DNA of 12,615 nt, taken from NCBI GenBank assembly GCA_017477005.1, contig JAFUXY010000311.1, positions 1 through 12,615 on the forward strand. Direction: 5' to 3'. Positions 1 to 8,209 of this stretch are shown one piece after another; position 1 is the stretch's first letter, and the number at the start of each line of letters is the position of its first letter. Position numbers and translations under genes: made by a program. The notes under the pieces were generated by a model that had not been told where the DNA came from, made no database searches, and was given only the letters and a program-made list of their open reading frames with translations. This stretch comes from Lachnospiraceae bacterium (GTDB taxonomy: Bacteria > Bacillota > Clostridia > Lachnospirales > Lachnospiraceae).

Positions 1-450
1 CAACGCCAGCTCATAGGCCCACTCCTCAAGAAAATCATGCTCCTTGAGTTCTTCCAAAATCGAGATCAAAGTAATATCCTCTGCTCCTCTGGCCTTGGCA
101 AGCTGGTACTGGATAATATATTGCAGGCTGTCGTGTGGCGCGATTTCTATGAATTCATCGTAATATTCTTTGGCCTCATCGTACTCTTCGAGACGGATGC
201 AAAGCAGCGCCAGACGATAAATAATCATCCGGCCGATCGGGGAACGCTCATGGGCAAGCTCCAACAGTTCTTTGGCTTGCGAAAAACGTCCCTCGTTTTC
301 GTACAAAACACTTGCCGAGAGCAATGCATTGACGTTGTGTACTCTGCGCCAATTCATGCCGTCCAAAATATAGAAAGCCTCTTCTTTGTCACCTTCCTGA
401 ATCAGCTTGCGTGCCTCGTCTAATTTTGTCCGATACTCCTGCTTATCCAC
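1..450 (-). CDS. TPR-repeat protein, N-terminal part (3' end outside window)
   Basis: The minus-strand frame is open from 495 to the left window edge. It encodes a helical protein with TPR-type spacing: about 34-residue helix pairs such as AKELLELAHERSPIGRMII and EYDEAKEYYDEFIEIAPHD, the latter ending in the typical ..A-P.. turn. I start it at GTG 450 because AGGAG lies 6 nt upstream; an earlier in-frame GTG at 495 directly follows an in-frame TAG and has no visible ribosome binding site. At least 150 residues are present. No signal peptide or membrane segment is visible in this part, so a cytoplasmic scaffold or interaction role is the cautious reading; no specific function can be assigned. 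The gene diverges from the HD-GYP receptor gene and has its own strong promoter at 544-572. Confidence 0.8.
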   Translation of the reverse strand, partial: MDKQEYRTKLDEARKLIQEGDKEEAFYILDGMNWRRVHNVNALLSASVLYENEGRFSQAKELLELAHERSPIGRMIIYRLALLCIRLEEYDEAKEYYDEFIEIAPHDSLQYIIQYQLAKARGAEDITLISILEELKEHDFLEEWAYELAL

Positions 451-456
451 AGTCCG

Positions 457-461
457 CTCCT
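457..461 (-). promoter_or_regulatory. Ribosome binding site that fixes the TPR gene start
   Basis: AGGAG on the minus strand, 6 nt before GTG 450. It favours that codon over GTG 495, which lacks a Shine-Dalgarno sequence. Confidence 0.7.
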
Positions 462-543
462 GTAAAACGCCGATCTTCTCGACAACATTTGCCACCTATA
501 ATAAACAAATCCAACAGCTACACTACAATTTCAATTAGAAATC

Positions 544-572
544 ATTCTACCATAGCCACCAAACGATGTCAA
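544..572 (-). promoter_or_regulatory. Sigma-A-type promoter of the TPR gene
   Basis: The minus strand carries a perfect -35 box TTGACA (572-567), a 17-bp spacer and the -10 box TAGAAT (549-544). Transcription would start near 537, giving a leader of about 87 nt before GTG 450. It is the best promoter match in the window. Confidence 0.75.
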
Positions 573-613
573 AGAATATTATACGGCTTTGCACAAGATA
601 TGCCACACCCCCA

Positions 614-642
614 TTGATTCATCACAAGATATTTGTTACAAT
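614..642 (+). promoter_or_regulatory. Sigma-A-type promoter of the HD-GYP receptor gene
   Basis: TTGATT (614-619), a 17-bp spacer and TACAAT (637-642) form a good plus-strand promoter. Predicted initiation near 649 leaves a leader of about 86 nt before ATG 735. The -10 box is overlapped by the inverted repeat at 635-650, a geometry typical of repressor control. Confidence 0.6.
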
Positions 643-650
643 CGTGTAAC
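635..650 (+). promoter_or_regulatory. Candidate operator: GTTACA-N4-TGTAAC inverted repeat
   Basis: GTTACA (635-640) and TGTAAC (645-650) are perfect 6-bp inverted arms separated by ATCG. The dyad covers the -10 box and the predicted start site of the plus-strand promoter, so a bound dimeric regulator would block initiation. No binding protein can be named from this window. As RNA the stem would be AU-rich and has no T-run after it, so a DNA site is more likely than a terminator. Confidence 0.45.
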
Positions 651-734
651 TATCAGTCAGCCGAAAGAAATCAATCATTTTGATGTGGAAGCTCGCTTTC
701 ATCATCAAAACACTACACGGGAGGACGATTACCC

Positions 735-3686
735 ATGAACACGATCATTCAACATCACACACCCCGCAAGATAAAGACTGCTGCCCTTTACGCGCTTCTT
801 GCGATTCTTTGCGCGCTCTGGCCGACCGGGACGGCACATGCCGCCAAACTGTCGGATTACGCGACCGGACACCAAGCGGCGATTCTCTACAACAATACCA
901 ACGGCCTGCCAACTTCGGAAGCCAACTCCATCGCCCAGACCAGTGACGGCTTTCTGTGGATCGGAAGCTACCGCGGCCTGACACGTTATGACGGCAATTC
1001 CTTTTTCAGCTACGATTCGGTGAACGGCGTACCGGGAGTCGTTTCTTTGTACGTGGATACCAAAGATCGGCTGTGGATCGGGACCAACGACAATGGTTTG
1101 GCGATGTTTTCCAACCAAAAATTCACCTCCTATTCAGATTCCGAGACTCTGGCCTCCCGTTCCATCCGTTCCATCTGTGAAGACGCAGATGGCAATATTC
1201 TAGTCGGGACGACGATGGGTGTCGGCTATGTCGATGAAAATCTCGAGCTGCATCTTCTGAATGACCCGCAGATCAACGGCGAGTACGTGGATGAGCTGCG
1301 CCGCGACAGTGAAGGCGTGGTCTACGGGCGCACGCTTGCAGGCTCCGTTTTCGTGATCGAAAATCTGCGAGTCAGGGAATTTTATCAGTCAAACAACACC
1401 AAATTCGGCGAAACAGGATGCATTACCCCGGATCCGGAGCATCCCGGCTACGCCTACATTGGCACGACAAACCAATCCATTATCTATGCGAAAATAGACG
1501 GCGGAATCAAGGAAGAAAAAACCTGGTCAACCGGAGATTTTTCTGACTTCAATGCCCTGTTTCCTTCGGAGGATGGAATATATATCTGCTCTGATGAAGG
1601 AATCGGGTTTATCGGACAGGACGATGAATTTTACGCATTGACAGACCTGCCAATGAACAATTCCGTAGATTCCATTATGCAGGATTTTGAAGGAAATCTG
1701 TGGTTTACTTCTTCGAGACAGGGAATTATGAAAATTGTGCCCAATGATTTTGTAAATCTGACCGCGATTGCCGGTATTTCGGACATCGTGGTCAACTCGA
1801 CCTGCTATTACCACGACCTTTTATATATAGGAAGCGATACGGGACTGATCGTCTTAGACAAGGATCTGAAGCAACAGAAATCCCGACTGACCAAGATGCT
1901 CGAAGGCATCCGCATTCGTTCGATTCGCACCTACGAGGACGACTGCCTTTATTTGGCGACCTACTCGGAACATGGTTTGGTTATCGTGACGCCGGAGGGC
2001 GACATCCACTCGCTTTCCTCCGCCAACGGACTTTCCTCTGACCGGGTACGCGCGACACTCGCTCTTTCGGATGGCAGTATCGCCACAGCGACCAGCGGCG
2101 GTGTCAACATTGTCAAAGACGGAAAAGTGCAAAAAATTCTCGATGCGGAAAAGGGTGTCAAAAATACAGAAATTCTCTGCCTTGCTGAGAAATCGGACGG
2201 CACACTGCTGATGGGAAGCGATGGAGACGGCATCTATATCTACAAAGACGGCAGCGTCCAAAGACTGGGACTAGCGGATGGTCTGTCTTCTGAAGTTATC
2301 CTTCGCATTGCGGCCGATCCTGTCGAAAAAGATTGCTTTTGGATCATCACAGGAAACCGCATACAATTCCTATCCGCAAATGGCAAGGTTGAGATGATTG
2401 AAAAATTCCCCTATGCGGACAATTTCGACATATTATTTGACGATAATGATAATGCCTGGATTTTGTCTGGTACTGGCATCTATGTCGGTCAACGTGCCAA
2501 TTTTTTTGACAACAAAAGTCTAAATATTACCTCTTTTGATACCTACTCGGAACTTCCGACCACGCCAACGGCGAACTCGTATAGCTGCCAGGTAGGAGAT
2601 ACCTTTTATATTGCCGGATCGACCGGAGTGCTTTCTGTACCGTACAAAGACGCGCTCGAAGCAAAAGATACTTTGAAGCTAGCGGTTCCCTATGTCTATG
2701 CGGATGATGAACTTCTGCCGATTCAACCGGATCAAACCGTAGAGATTCCGGCGGATACGAAGCGACTCACAATCCACAGCACGGCGATTACCTACTCGCT
2801 GAGAAATCCAAAGGTTCAGTTTTGTTTGCAGGGTTTTGACGATGAGCCAATTGTTTTGACAAAACGAGATTTTGAACCGCCCACTTATACGAATCTGCAC
2901 GGCGGCACCTACACCTACGTCCTCTCCTCTCTGATGCCGGGAACCGGAGAAGTTGCTGATACGACTTCGATTACAATCAAAAAACAGCTTGCGTTCTACG
3001 AGCATCTTTGGGTGAGGCTGCTGTTTATGCTGTCGATGATTGCCATTGCCGTTTTGATCACACGGATGTATTTCCGCAATCGTACCAAAAAACTCGAGGA
3101 AGCGCACGCCAGACAAAAGGCCTTTATCAGTCAGGCGATCAACGCTTTTGCAAAAGCCATCGATTACAAGGACAAATACACCAATGGTCATTCCTTCCGA
3201 GTGGCGAATTACACCAGAAAAATTGCGACCCATTGTGGGTTAGACCAGGAACGAATCGATGAAATCTACAATATTGCACTGTTGCATGATATTGGAAAAA
3301 TAGCAATACCGGATGAAATATTGAACAAACCGTCCGCATTGGACGACGATGAGTATCAGATCATGAAGACGCATGCCGAGATCGGCGAAGGAATTTTGAA
3401 GGAAATTACCTCTGAACCGGAGCTTGGACTTGGCGCAGGGTATCATCATGAGCGGATCGACGGCAAGGGTTATCCACACGGCTTGAAGGGAGACGATATT
3501 CCGGATGTTGCTCAGATGATCGCAGTAGCGGATACCTTCGATGCGATGTACTCCACCAGACCGTACCGCAAGAAGCTCGCGCTCTCAACCGTGCTTGAAG
3601 AAATCAAACGAATCTCCGGCACGCAGCTCAATCCGAAATATGTAGACGTCTTCGTCAAGCTTTGCGAAGATGGCGAGGTGAAATGA
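735..3686 (+). CDS. Membrane receptor: double beta-propeller, Y_Y_Y domain, TM helix, HD-GYP c-di-GMP phosphodiesterase
   Basis: 983 residues. Residues 1-36 form a signal peptide (RKIK, hydrophobic core, probable AHA/A cleavage). Residues about 40-640 hold 14 diverged repeats of about 42 residues with the regulator-propeller pattern DG-x-LWIG-x-x-x-GL; the central strands lie near 75, 114, 156, 197, 241, 283, 323, 364, 406, 449, 492, 536, 575 and 625. About 655-752 is Y_Y_Y-like (LQGFDDEP, YTNLHGGTYTY), followed by a TM helix at about 758-781 and a short charged linker. The HD-GYP domain has its metal ligands: H819 (GHS), H851-D852 with K855 (HDIGK), H880, H904-H905, D933, plus the signature DGKGYP (GYP 912-914). 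Known HD-GYP enzymes hydrolyse c-di-GMP; a catalytically active output is inferred from the intact motifs. The propellers would sit outside the membrane and sense an unknown ligand, possibly a glycan. GGAGG lies 10 nt before ATG 735. Confidence 0.93.
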   Translation: MNTIIQHHTPRKIKTAALYALLAILCALWPTGTAHAAKLSDYATGHQAAILYNNTNGLPTSEANSIAQTSDGFLWIGSYRGLTRYDGNSFFSYDSVNGVPGVVSLYVDTKDRLWIGTNDNGLAMFSNQKFTSYSDSETLASRSIRSICEDADGNILVGTTMGVGYVDENLELHLLNDPQINGEYVDELRRDSEGVVYGRTLAGSVFVIENLRVREFYQSNNTKFGETGCITPDPEHPGYAYIGTTNQSIIYAKIDGGIKEEKTWSTGDFSDFNALFPSEDGIYICSDEGIGFIGQDDEFYALTDLPMNNSVDSIMQDFEGNLWFTSSRQGIMKIVPNDFVNLTAIAGISDIVVNSTCYYHDLLYIGSDTGLIVLDKDLKQQKSRLTKMLEGIRIRSIRTYEDDCLYLATYSEHGLVIVTPEGDIHSLSSANGLSSDRVRATLALSDGSIATATSGGVNIVKDGKVQKILDAEKGVKNTEILCLAEKSDGTLLMGSDGDGIYIYKDGSVQRLGLADGLSSEVILRIAADPVEKDCFWIITGNRIQFLSANGKVEMIEKFPYADNFDILFDDNDNAWILSGTGIYVGQRANFFDNKSLNITSFDTYSELPTTPTANSYSCQVGDTFYIAGSTGVLSVPYKDALEAKDTLKLAVPYVYADDELLPIQPDQTVEIPADTKRLTIHSTAITYSLRNPKVQFCLQGFDDEPIVLTKRDFEPPTYTNLHGGTYTYVLSSLMPGTGEVADTTSITIKKQLAFYEHLWVRLLFMLSMIAIAVLITRMYFRNRTKKLEEAHARQKAFISQAINAFAKAIDYKDKYTNGHSFRVANYTRKIATHCGLDQERIDEIYNIALLHDIGKIAIPDEILNKPSALDDDEYQIMKTHAEIGEGILKEITSEPELGLGAGYHHERIDGKGYPHGLKGDDIPDVAQMIAVADTFDAMYSTRPYRKKLALSTVLEEIKRISGTQLNPKYVDVFVKLCEDGEVK

Positions 3687-3721
3687 GAAACCTTCAAGAA
3701 TTTACTCAGAATGAAAAAACA

Positions 3722-3749
3722 CCCCGGGAAATTGCTCCCGGGGATTTTT
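3722..3749. terminator. Bidirectional intrinsic terminator between receptor and hydratase genes
   Basis: CCCCGGGA (3722-3729), loop AATTGC and TCCCGGGG (3736-3743) form a perfect 8-bp GC-rich stem. Five T follow on the plus strand (3745-3749). Six A at 3714-3719 supply a U-run for minus-strand transcripts, so the element should end both converging units. Confidence 0.9.
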
Positions 3750-3752
3750 GTA

Positions 3753-6026
3753 TTATCCTTTATAATAATTGATCAGACATCCTTTTAAGATAATCTCCTT
3801 TTCCGTGTCCGTCAGCGGATCCATCGCCAACGCGATTTCCTCCAACCCGCCATCCTTCACCACATACGCTTCAAACTCCGTTTTGCCGGAAGCAATCGCT
3901 TCATCTATTCCCGGCAGGAAAAGGTAATCTCCATTTGCAAAAGGAAGATTGTCATCTGCATCATTTTTCGGCACAATGAACGGCAGCATGCCCCAGTTGA
4001 TCAGGTTCGAACGATACCGCTTGGTCGCATATTCTCTCGCCAGATTCGCCCAGCCACCGAGCACCTTCTGGCAGGAGGCCGCCTGTTCTCTCGCTGACCC
4101 ATCACCGGGTTTGGTCGCAAAAATAGTGGATCCAATACCGATGTTTGACCGCTTCACATTTTCAAATTTTGTGTGAATTGCCGACATCACCTCATGAATT
4201 TCTTCAAGGGCTTCGCCCGGGCAGCGATCTTCCTCGATAGCTTTCTGCGCAAGCTGCACCTCCTTGGCCCGTCCGACATAGGCCGGATCCTTGCGGGACA
4301 GTGTAAATTCCGCCAACGCATAGGGATTGGAGCGATAGGAAGAGGTCTCTCCCGAGGGAATCAACTCATCCGTCGTCGTCACAGGATCGTGAATCTCCGA
4401 AACCACCTTCAAGATCAGATTCTCCGGCAAAGCCGACATAGCAGGCCAGTCCTTGATGTTTGGACCGAACACAATTTCCTCATTCTCGTCTGCTACGCCC
4501 TTTGAATCAAACACCCGATTGGCGTAGATTCTTCCGTCAAAATGATACACCGGTTTTCCATAGGAGACATCAATCTCATCCGCTCCCGTCAGATAACCCT
4601 TGTTCGCCGCCGTCGCTGCGATCGACCTCGCATCCATCAAAGCTACGGATGCGATCTGACCGCTTTGCAGCTTTGAACCTTCTCGGTTCGGGAAGTTTCT
4701 CGTCGAATGGCGGATAGAGAAACCATTATTCCCAGGCGTGTCTCCAGCGCCAAAGCAAGGCCCGCAGAACGCCGTCTTCAAAATAGCGCCTGTTTCCAGA
4801 AGTGTCGCCGCCGTACCGTTTTGAATCAGCTCCATATAAATTGGTGTGCTGGCCGGATAGACAGACAGTGTAAATTCATCCGATCCAATGTACTTGCCCC
4901 GCAAAATATCCGCTGCGTCACAGATATTCTCAAAGCCGCCGCCTGCGCAGCCCGCTATGATTCCCTGGTCTACATACAGCTTGCCATCACGCACCTTGTC
5001 CTTCAAAGAATATTTGACACTGTCTCCCAAAGACACCGCCGCGCGTTTCTCTACATCGTCCAAAATATCCATGAGGTTTTTCTTCAATTCCTCAATCGTA
5101 TATACATTGCTCGGATGGAACGGCATGGCGATCATCGGACGAATTTCATCGAGATCCATTTCTACACATCCATCATAATACGCCACCGACCCAGGTGAAA
5201 GCTCCTTGTATTCTTCAACGCGGCCATGAATATCATAATAATCCTTCACCGCCTCATCGGTCTGCCAGATAGAGGACAGGCAGGTCGTCTCCGTCGTCAT
5301 GACATCTACGCCAATCCGGAAATCTACGGAAAGGTTCTCCACGCCCGGTCCCACAAATTCCATAATCTTGTTTTTGACAAAGCCCTTTTCGAACACTTCT
5401 CCAATGATGGCAAGCGCAATATCCTGCGGACCTATGCCCGGTCTCGGAGAGCCCTTCAGATAAATTGCCACGACTTCGGGCATATCGATATCATAGGTGC
5501 GTCCCAACAGCTGCTTTACCAGCTCCGGACCACCTTCTCCCATTGCCATCGTACCCAACGCCCCATAGCGCGTATGAGAATCCGAACCCAAAATCATCCG
5601 CCCTCCACCGGAAAGCATCTCTCGGGCATATTGATGGATCACTGCCTGATGCGGCGGCACATAGATCCCACCATAACGCTTGGCACAGGACAGGCCAAAC
5701 ATATGGTCGTCCTCATTGATTGTACCTCCTACCGCACATAGACTATTGTGACAATTTGTCAGTACATATGGCATCGGAAAACGCTCCAACCCCGAAGCCC
5801 TCGCCGTCTGAATAATTCCCACATAAGTAATATCATGGCTGGTGAGCTTGTCAAAGCGAATCTGCAGTTTCTCCATATTGTCCGAAGTATTGTGTTCGTC
5901 CAATATCCGATACGCAATCGTCGCTTTTTTTGCCTCCTTCGGATCCTGTGTCAATCCCGCTTCCTGCGGATTTTCCACAATCTTTTCTCCATCTACCAAA
6001 AAAACTCCCTTTTCATACAACTTCAT
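3753..6026 (-). CDS. Aconitase-superfamily hydratase (non-canonical; YbhJ-like size)
   Basis: 757 residues, close to the length of full aconitase and of the uncharacterised E. coli paralogue YbhJ. Superfamily marks are visible in order: [12 protein letters not shown] (91-102), the substrate/active-site [11 protein letters not shown] (D149, S150, H151), cluster cysteine C360 in GCAGGGFE, the cysteine pair C421 and C424 in CGPCFG, NFPNREG, and [10 protein letters not shown] (S644, A645, R646) in the C-terminal swivel domain. The three cysteines should hold a [4Fe-4S] cluster for stereospecific hydration/dehydration of a carboxylic acid. Against mitochondrial aconitase, the TNSS after the first cysteine is replaced by AGGG, and the SSR triad is SAR: the catalytic serine is kept but the second serine is lost. 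The substrate may therefore not be citrate, and I leave the symbol blank. AGGAAG lies 7 nt before ATG 6026. It follows the coiled-coil gene by 59 bp with no terminator seen, so cotranscription with hydF is plausible. Confidence 0.85.
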   Translation of the reverse strand: MKLYEKGVFLVDGEKIVENPQEAGLTQDPKEAKKATIAYRILDEHNTSDNMEKLQIRFDKLTSHDITYVGIIQTARASGLERFPMPYVLTNCHNSLCAVGGTINEDDHMFGLSCAKRYGGIYVPPHQAVIHQYAREMLSGGGRMILGSDSHTRYGALGTMAMGEGGPELVKQLLGRTYDIDMPEVVAIYLKGSPRPGIGPQDIALAIIGEVFEKGFVKNKIMEFVGPGVENLSVDFRIGVDVMTTETTCLSSIWQTDEAVKDYYDIHGRVEEYKELSPGSVAYYDGCVEMDLDEIRPMIAMPFHPSNVYTIEELKKNLMDILDDVEKRAAVSLGDSVKYSLKDKVRDGKLYVDQGIIAGCAGGGFENICDAADILRGKYIGSDEFTLSVYPASTPIYMELIQNGTAATLLETGAILKTAFCGPCFGAGDTPGNNGFSIRHSTRNFPNREGSKLQSGQIASVALMDARSIAATAANKGYLTGADEIDVSYGKPVYHFDGRIYANRVFDSKGVADENEEIVFGPNIKDWPAMSALPENLILKVVSEIHDPVTTTDELIPSGETSSYRSNPYALAEFTLSRKDPAYVGRAKEVQLAQKAIEEDRCPGEALEEIHEVMSAIHTKFENVKRSNIGIGSTIFATKPGDGSAREQAASCQKVLGGWANLAREYATKRYRSNLINWGMLPFIVPKNDADDNLPFANGDYLFLPGIDEAIASGKTEFEAYVVKDGGLEEIALAMDPLTDTEKEIILKGCLINYYKG

Positions 6027-6085
6027 GAATTTTCTTCCTTTCTTGCCAATGTTTTCTTCAATCTATAGCACACTTATTCGGATTA

Positions 6086-6787
6086 TTACCCTTCTCCTTC
6101 CTTCCACTTGAAATACTCCGCATCAAGATTCACATTGATTTCCGGAACCACCGCCTCCTTTTCCTCCTCGGGCGGCTCATCCAAATATTCCTCCAAACCC
6201 TGTGAACGGAAATATTCTTCGTTCAATTTTATTTCAACCTGTGTATCTGCATAAGGGCTTGGCTCCGGGTTTGCGGCCTCGCGTTCCTTTTCCTTCGCCC
6301 GTCTTGCATTTTCATCCTCGATCAAACGCAGATATTTTTGCGTATCAATCAAACCCTGAAGCTGTCCCTTCAGTTCGTATTGATTGTGACGCACCGTATC
6401 GAGCTCCTGCTTGATCTGCGTTTGCATTTCGGAATAAATCTGGTCAAAACGGTTCCTTGTCTCTTTGACCACATCGGCCAGCTCATTCATCGCCCGATCG
6501 GAATACATCAGAGACGCAGCATAAATTTCCTCCGCATTTTTGCGGGTCTCAAAGATCAGTTCGTCATTTTCCCGCTGCACCTTCCGCCTGGCCTTGTCCC
6601 GGCTCGCCTCCGTCAACTCGTGCTCTTCCATCATATCGTACATACAGCTATTGAGGTCTTTGAGCAGATTCATCATCCGATCCTTGTCGATCACGACCCT
6701 GTGCTTGCTCCCCTCATACGGCTGCGCCCTCGAAAACAACACATGAATTTCACGAAGCACCTTTTCCGTTCTATCCTGCGCACTCAT
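6086..6787 (-). CDS. Coiled-coil protein of unknown function (DivIVA/ATPase-b-like), duplicated C-terminal motif
   Basis: 233 residues from ATG 6787, preceded by GGGAGAG at about 6 nt; a longer frame reaching 6844 lies inside hydF and has no better start. The N-terminal part contains VVIDKDRMMNLLKDLNSCMY (31-50), which resembles a clostridial family of small coiled-coil proteins often labelled 'ATPase' or DivIVA-like. Residues about 55-172 are charged, heptad-rich helix (ARRKVQRENDELIFETRKNAEEIYAAS and onward), suggesting a long coiled coil. The C-terminal 60 residues are acidic and proline-containing and carry two similar motifs, VEIKLNEEYFRSQG (184-197) and PEINVNLDAEYFKWKEG (215-231). No signal peptide, membrane segment or P-loop is seen. 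The start overlaps the hydF stop by 17 bp, implying translational coupling. A cytoplasmic scaffold or cell-division role is speculation. Confidence 0.82.
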   Translation of the reverse strand: MSAQDRTEKVLREIHVLFSRAQPYEGSKHRVVIDKDRMMNLLKDLNSCMYDMMEEHELTEASRDKARRKVQRENDELIFETRKNAEEIYAASLMYSDRAMNELADVVKETRNRFDQIYSEMQTQIKQELDTVRHNQYELKGQLQGLIDTQKYLRLIEDENARRAKEKEREAANPEPSPYADTQVEIKLNEEYFRSQGLEEYLDEPPEEEKEAVVPEINVNLDAEYFKWKEGEG

Positions 6788-8111
6788 TCTCTTCTCTCCC
6801 AAACCCACGCATTGCTCGTTCCAAAATTCCATGCAAATGGGCAATCATCGTTCCATAATTAGTCATAGGCACGGATGCCTCTTTCGCTACCGACAACCGC
6901 CATGCCATCTCCCGTTCCGGCAAGGTGCATCCTCCACAATGAATGATCAAATCGAAATCCGACACATCCACTGGAAATTCTCCCCCACTGGTAAAATGGT
7001 ACTCAAAAAGCAAACCCTCTGGATTTCTTTCTTGCCCCGTCCTTGCGTCCGCAGCATTCCCGTCCGAAGCATCTTCCTCTTTCATTCGCTGCCTTGCATA
7101 CGATTCAATCCAATTTGGCAACTTCACCGTCCCAATATCACCGCACTGCCTGTGGTGCGTACACCCCTCCGAAATCAAAATCCTCGCACCCGGTTTCAAA
7201 TGGTCAATCGTCTTTGCGCCCTTCGCCTGCCAATCCAAATCTCCCTTGTACCTCGCCATCAGGATGGAAAAGGAAGTCAGAGGAATCGTCTGCGGCAATA
7301 ATCGGTCAACCTCTCCAAAAGCCTGGCTATCCGTCACGACCAACGAAGGCGGCGCCGACAGCTTGTCCAACCCCTGCAGCAACTCGGAAGGCTGCAATGT
7401 CATCGTAATAATCCCATGATCAAGCGCATCTCGAATCACCTGCTGCTGCGGCAAAATCAAACGTCCCTTTGGCGCCGATTCATCGATCGGCACCACCAAC
7501 ACCAATACATCTCCTTTTTGAAGCAGATCGGAAACCAAATATCGCCTTTTTTTGACAGAATTTCTACCAAAAGCAGCAATTCTTTCCCGCAGCTCCGTTG
7601 CTCCCCTATCAGAAAGCGGCTCCTTGCAGCTAAAAGGAACGACCGTTTCGACAGGTACTCCCCATTGCTCCGCCAGTCGACGCTGGAAATCATCTCTCTG
7701 CGGCCTGCTCAAACCTTCTGCTTTGTTTGCGATAATCAAAAACGGCAGATTGCTTCTATTTATATAGGAAAGAAGTCGTTTCTCCACTCCCCAATCCGAT
7801 GCAGTGTCCATCGCATCTACTACGATGAGTCCCACATCGATGCGTCGCAGCACTTCTTCTGTTTTTTGCTGCCGTTTTTCACCCAACGCCGTCTCATCCA
7901 GCAAACCAGGTGTATCATAGAGCATGACCGGACCAATCGGCAGAAGCTCCATTGCTTTTCGCACTGGATCCGTCGTCGTGCCCTCCTGGTCGTCCACTAC
8001 TGCTATTTCCTGTCCGGCCAATGCATTGAGCAGGCTTGACTTTCCGGCGTTCACCCTGCCAAACAATCCAATCTGTACCCGCTCCGAAGTCGGTGTTTCA
8101 TTCAAGCCCAC
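6771..8111 (-). CDS. hydF: [FeFe]-hydrogenase H-cluster maturation GTPase HydF
   Basis: HydF is the GTPase scaffold on which the 2Fe subcluster of [FeFe] hydrogenase is assembled and passed to the apo-enzyme, working with HydE and HydG (neither is in this window). The N-terminal Era-like GTPase has the P-loop GRVNAGKSS (18-26), GTTTDPV, the G3 motif DTPG and G4 NKAE. The C-terminal [4Fe-4S] domain has the HydF cysteines C317 in CTHH, and C392 and C395 in HCGGC. From GTG 8111 the protein is 446 residues and begins VGLNETPTSERVQIGLFG, matching the usual HydF N-terminus; GAAAGG lies 9 nt upstream. A TTG at 8120 would place the same site directly against the start and add three unconserved residues. 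G4 is NKAE instead of the usual NKxD. The gene opens a unit with the coiled-coil gene, and its presence implies fermentative hydrogen metabolism. Confidence 0.95.
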   Translation of the reverse strand: MGLNETPTSERVQIGLFGRVNAGKSSLLNALAGQEIAVVDDQEGTTTDPVRKAMELLPIGPVMLYDTPGLLDETALGEKRQQKTEEVLRRIDVGLIVVDAMDTASDWGVEKRLLSYINRSNLPFLIIANKAEGLSRPQRDDFQRRLAEQWGVPVETVVPFSCKEPLSDRGATELRERIAAFGRNSVKKRRYLVSDLLQKGDVLVLVVPIDESAPKGRLILPQQQVIRDALDHGIITMTLQPSELLQGLDKLSAPPSLVVTDSQAFGEVDRLLPQTIPLTSFSILMARYKGDLDWQAKGAKTIDHLKPGARILISEGCTHHRQCGDIGTVKLPNWIESYARQRMKEEDASDGNAADARTGQERNPEGLLFEYHFTSGGEFPVDVSDFDLIIHCGGCTLPEREMAWRLSVAKEASVPMTNYGTMIAHLHGILERAMRGFGREENECAG

Positions 8112-8120
8112 ATCCAACAA

Positions 8121-8126
8121 CCTTTC
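8121..8126 (-). promoter_or_regulatory. Ribosome binding site that fixes the hydF start
   Basis: GAAAGG on the minus strand, 9 nt upstream of GTG 8111 but immediately adjacent to TTG 8120. The spacing selects GTG 8111. Confidence 0.6.
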
Positions 8127-8180
8127 TGTCTGTACGGTTTTTAGATTTCATTACAAAACACGCATCCCACGCAGATTCCT

Positions 8181-8209
8181 ATTCTATACCCAACGACAAA
8201 GTATTGCAA
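8181..8209 (-). promoter_or_regulatory. Probable hydF promoter
   Basis: TTGCAA (8209-8204), a 17-bp spacer and TAGAAT (8186-8181) on the minus strand. The start would be near 8174, leaving a leader of about 60 nt. The -10 box is strong (5 of 6) and the -35 moderate (4 of 6). The rest of the 165-bp gap between the regulator gene and hydF shows no convincing terminator. Confidence 0.5.

Noticed and set aside
37..423. Plus-strand 128-codon frame opposite the TPR gene
   Set aside because: The minus strand encodes an amphipathic TPR-like protein with a ribosome binding site and a perfect promoter; the plus frame is its shadow.
451..495. GTG 495 as start of the TPR gene
   Set aside because: In frame but directly after a TAG codon and without a Shine-Dalgarno sequence; GTG 450 has AGGAG at 6 nt.
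2679..3233. Minus-strand 184-codon frame inside the receptor gene
   Set aside because: Lies wholly within the Y_Y_Y, TM and early HD-GYP coding region on the other strand; no independent support.
4173..5741. Several plus-strand frames of 85-171 codons opposite the hydratase gene
   Set aside because: Antisense shadows of a conserved enzyme gene; their products have no family features and no translation signals.
6788..6844. Longer start for the coiled-coil gene at 6844
   Set aside because: It would overlap hydF by 74 bp and add a segment unlike the rest of the protein; ATG 6787 has a suitable GGGAGAG upstream.
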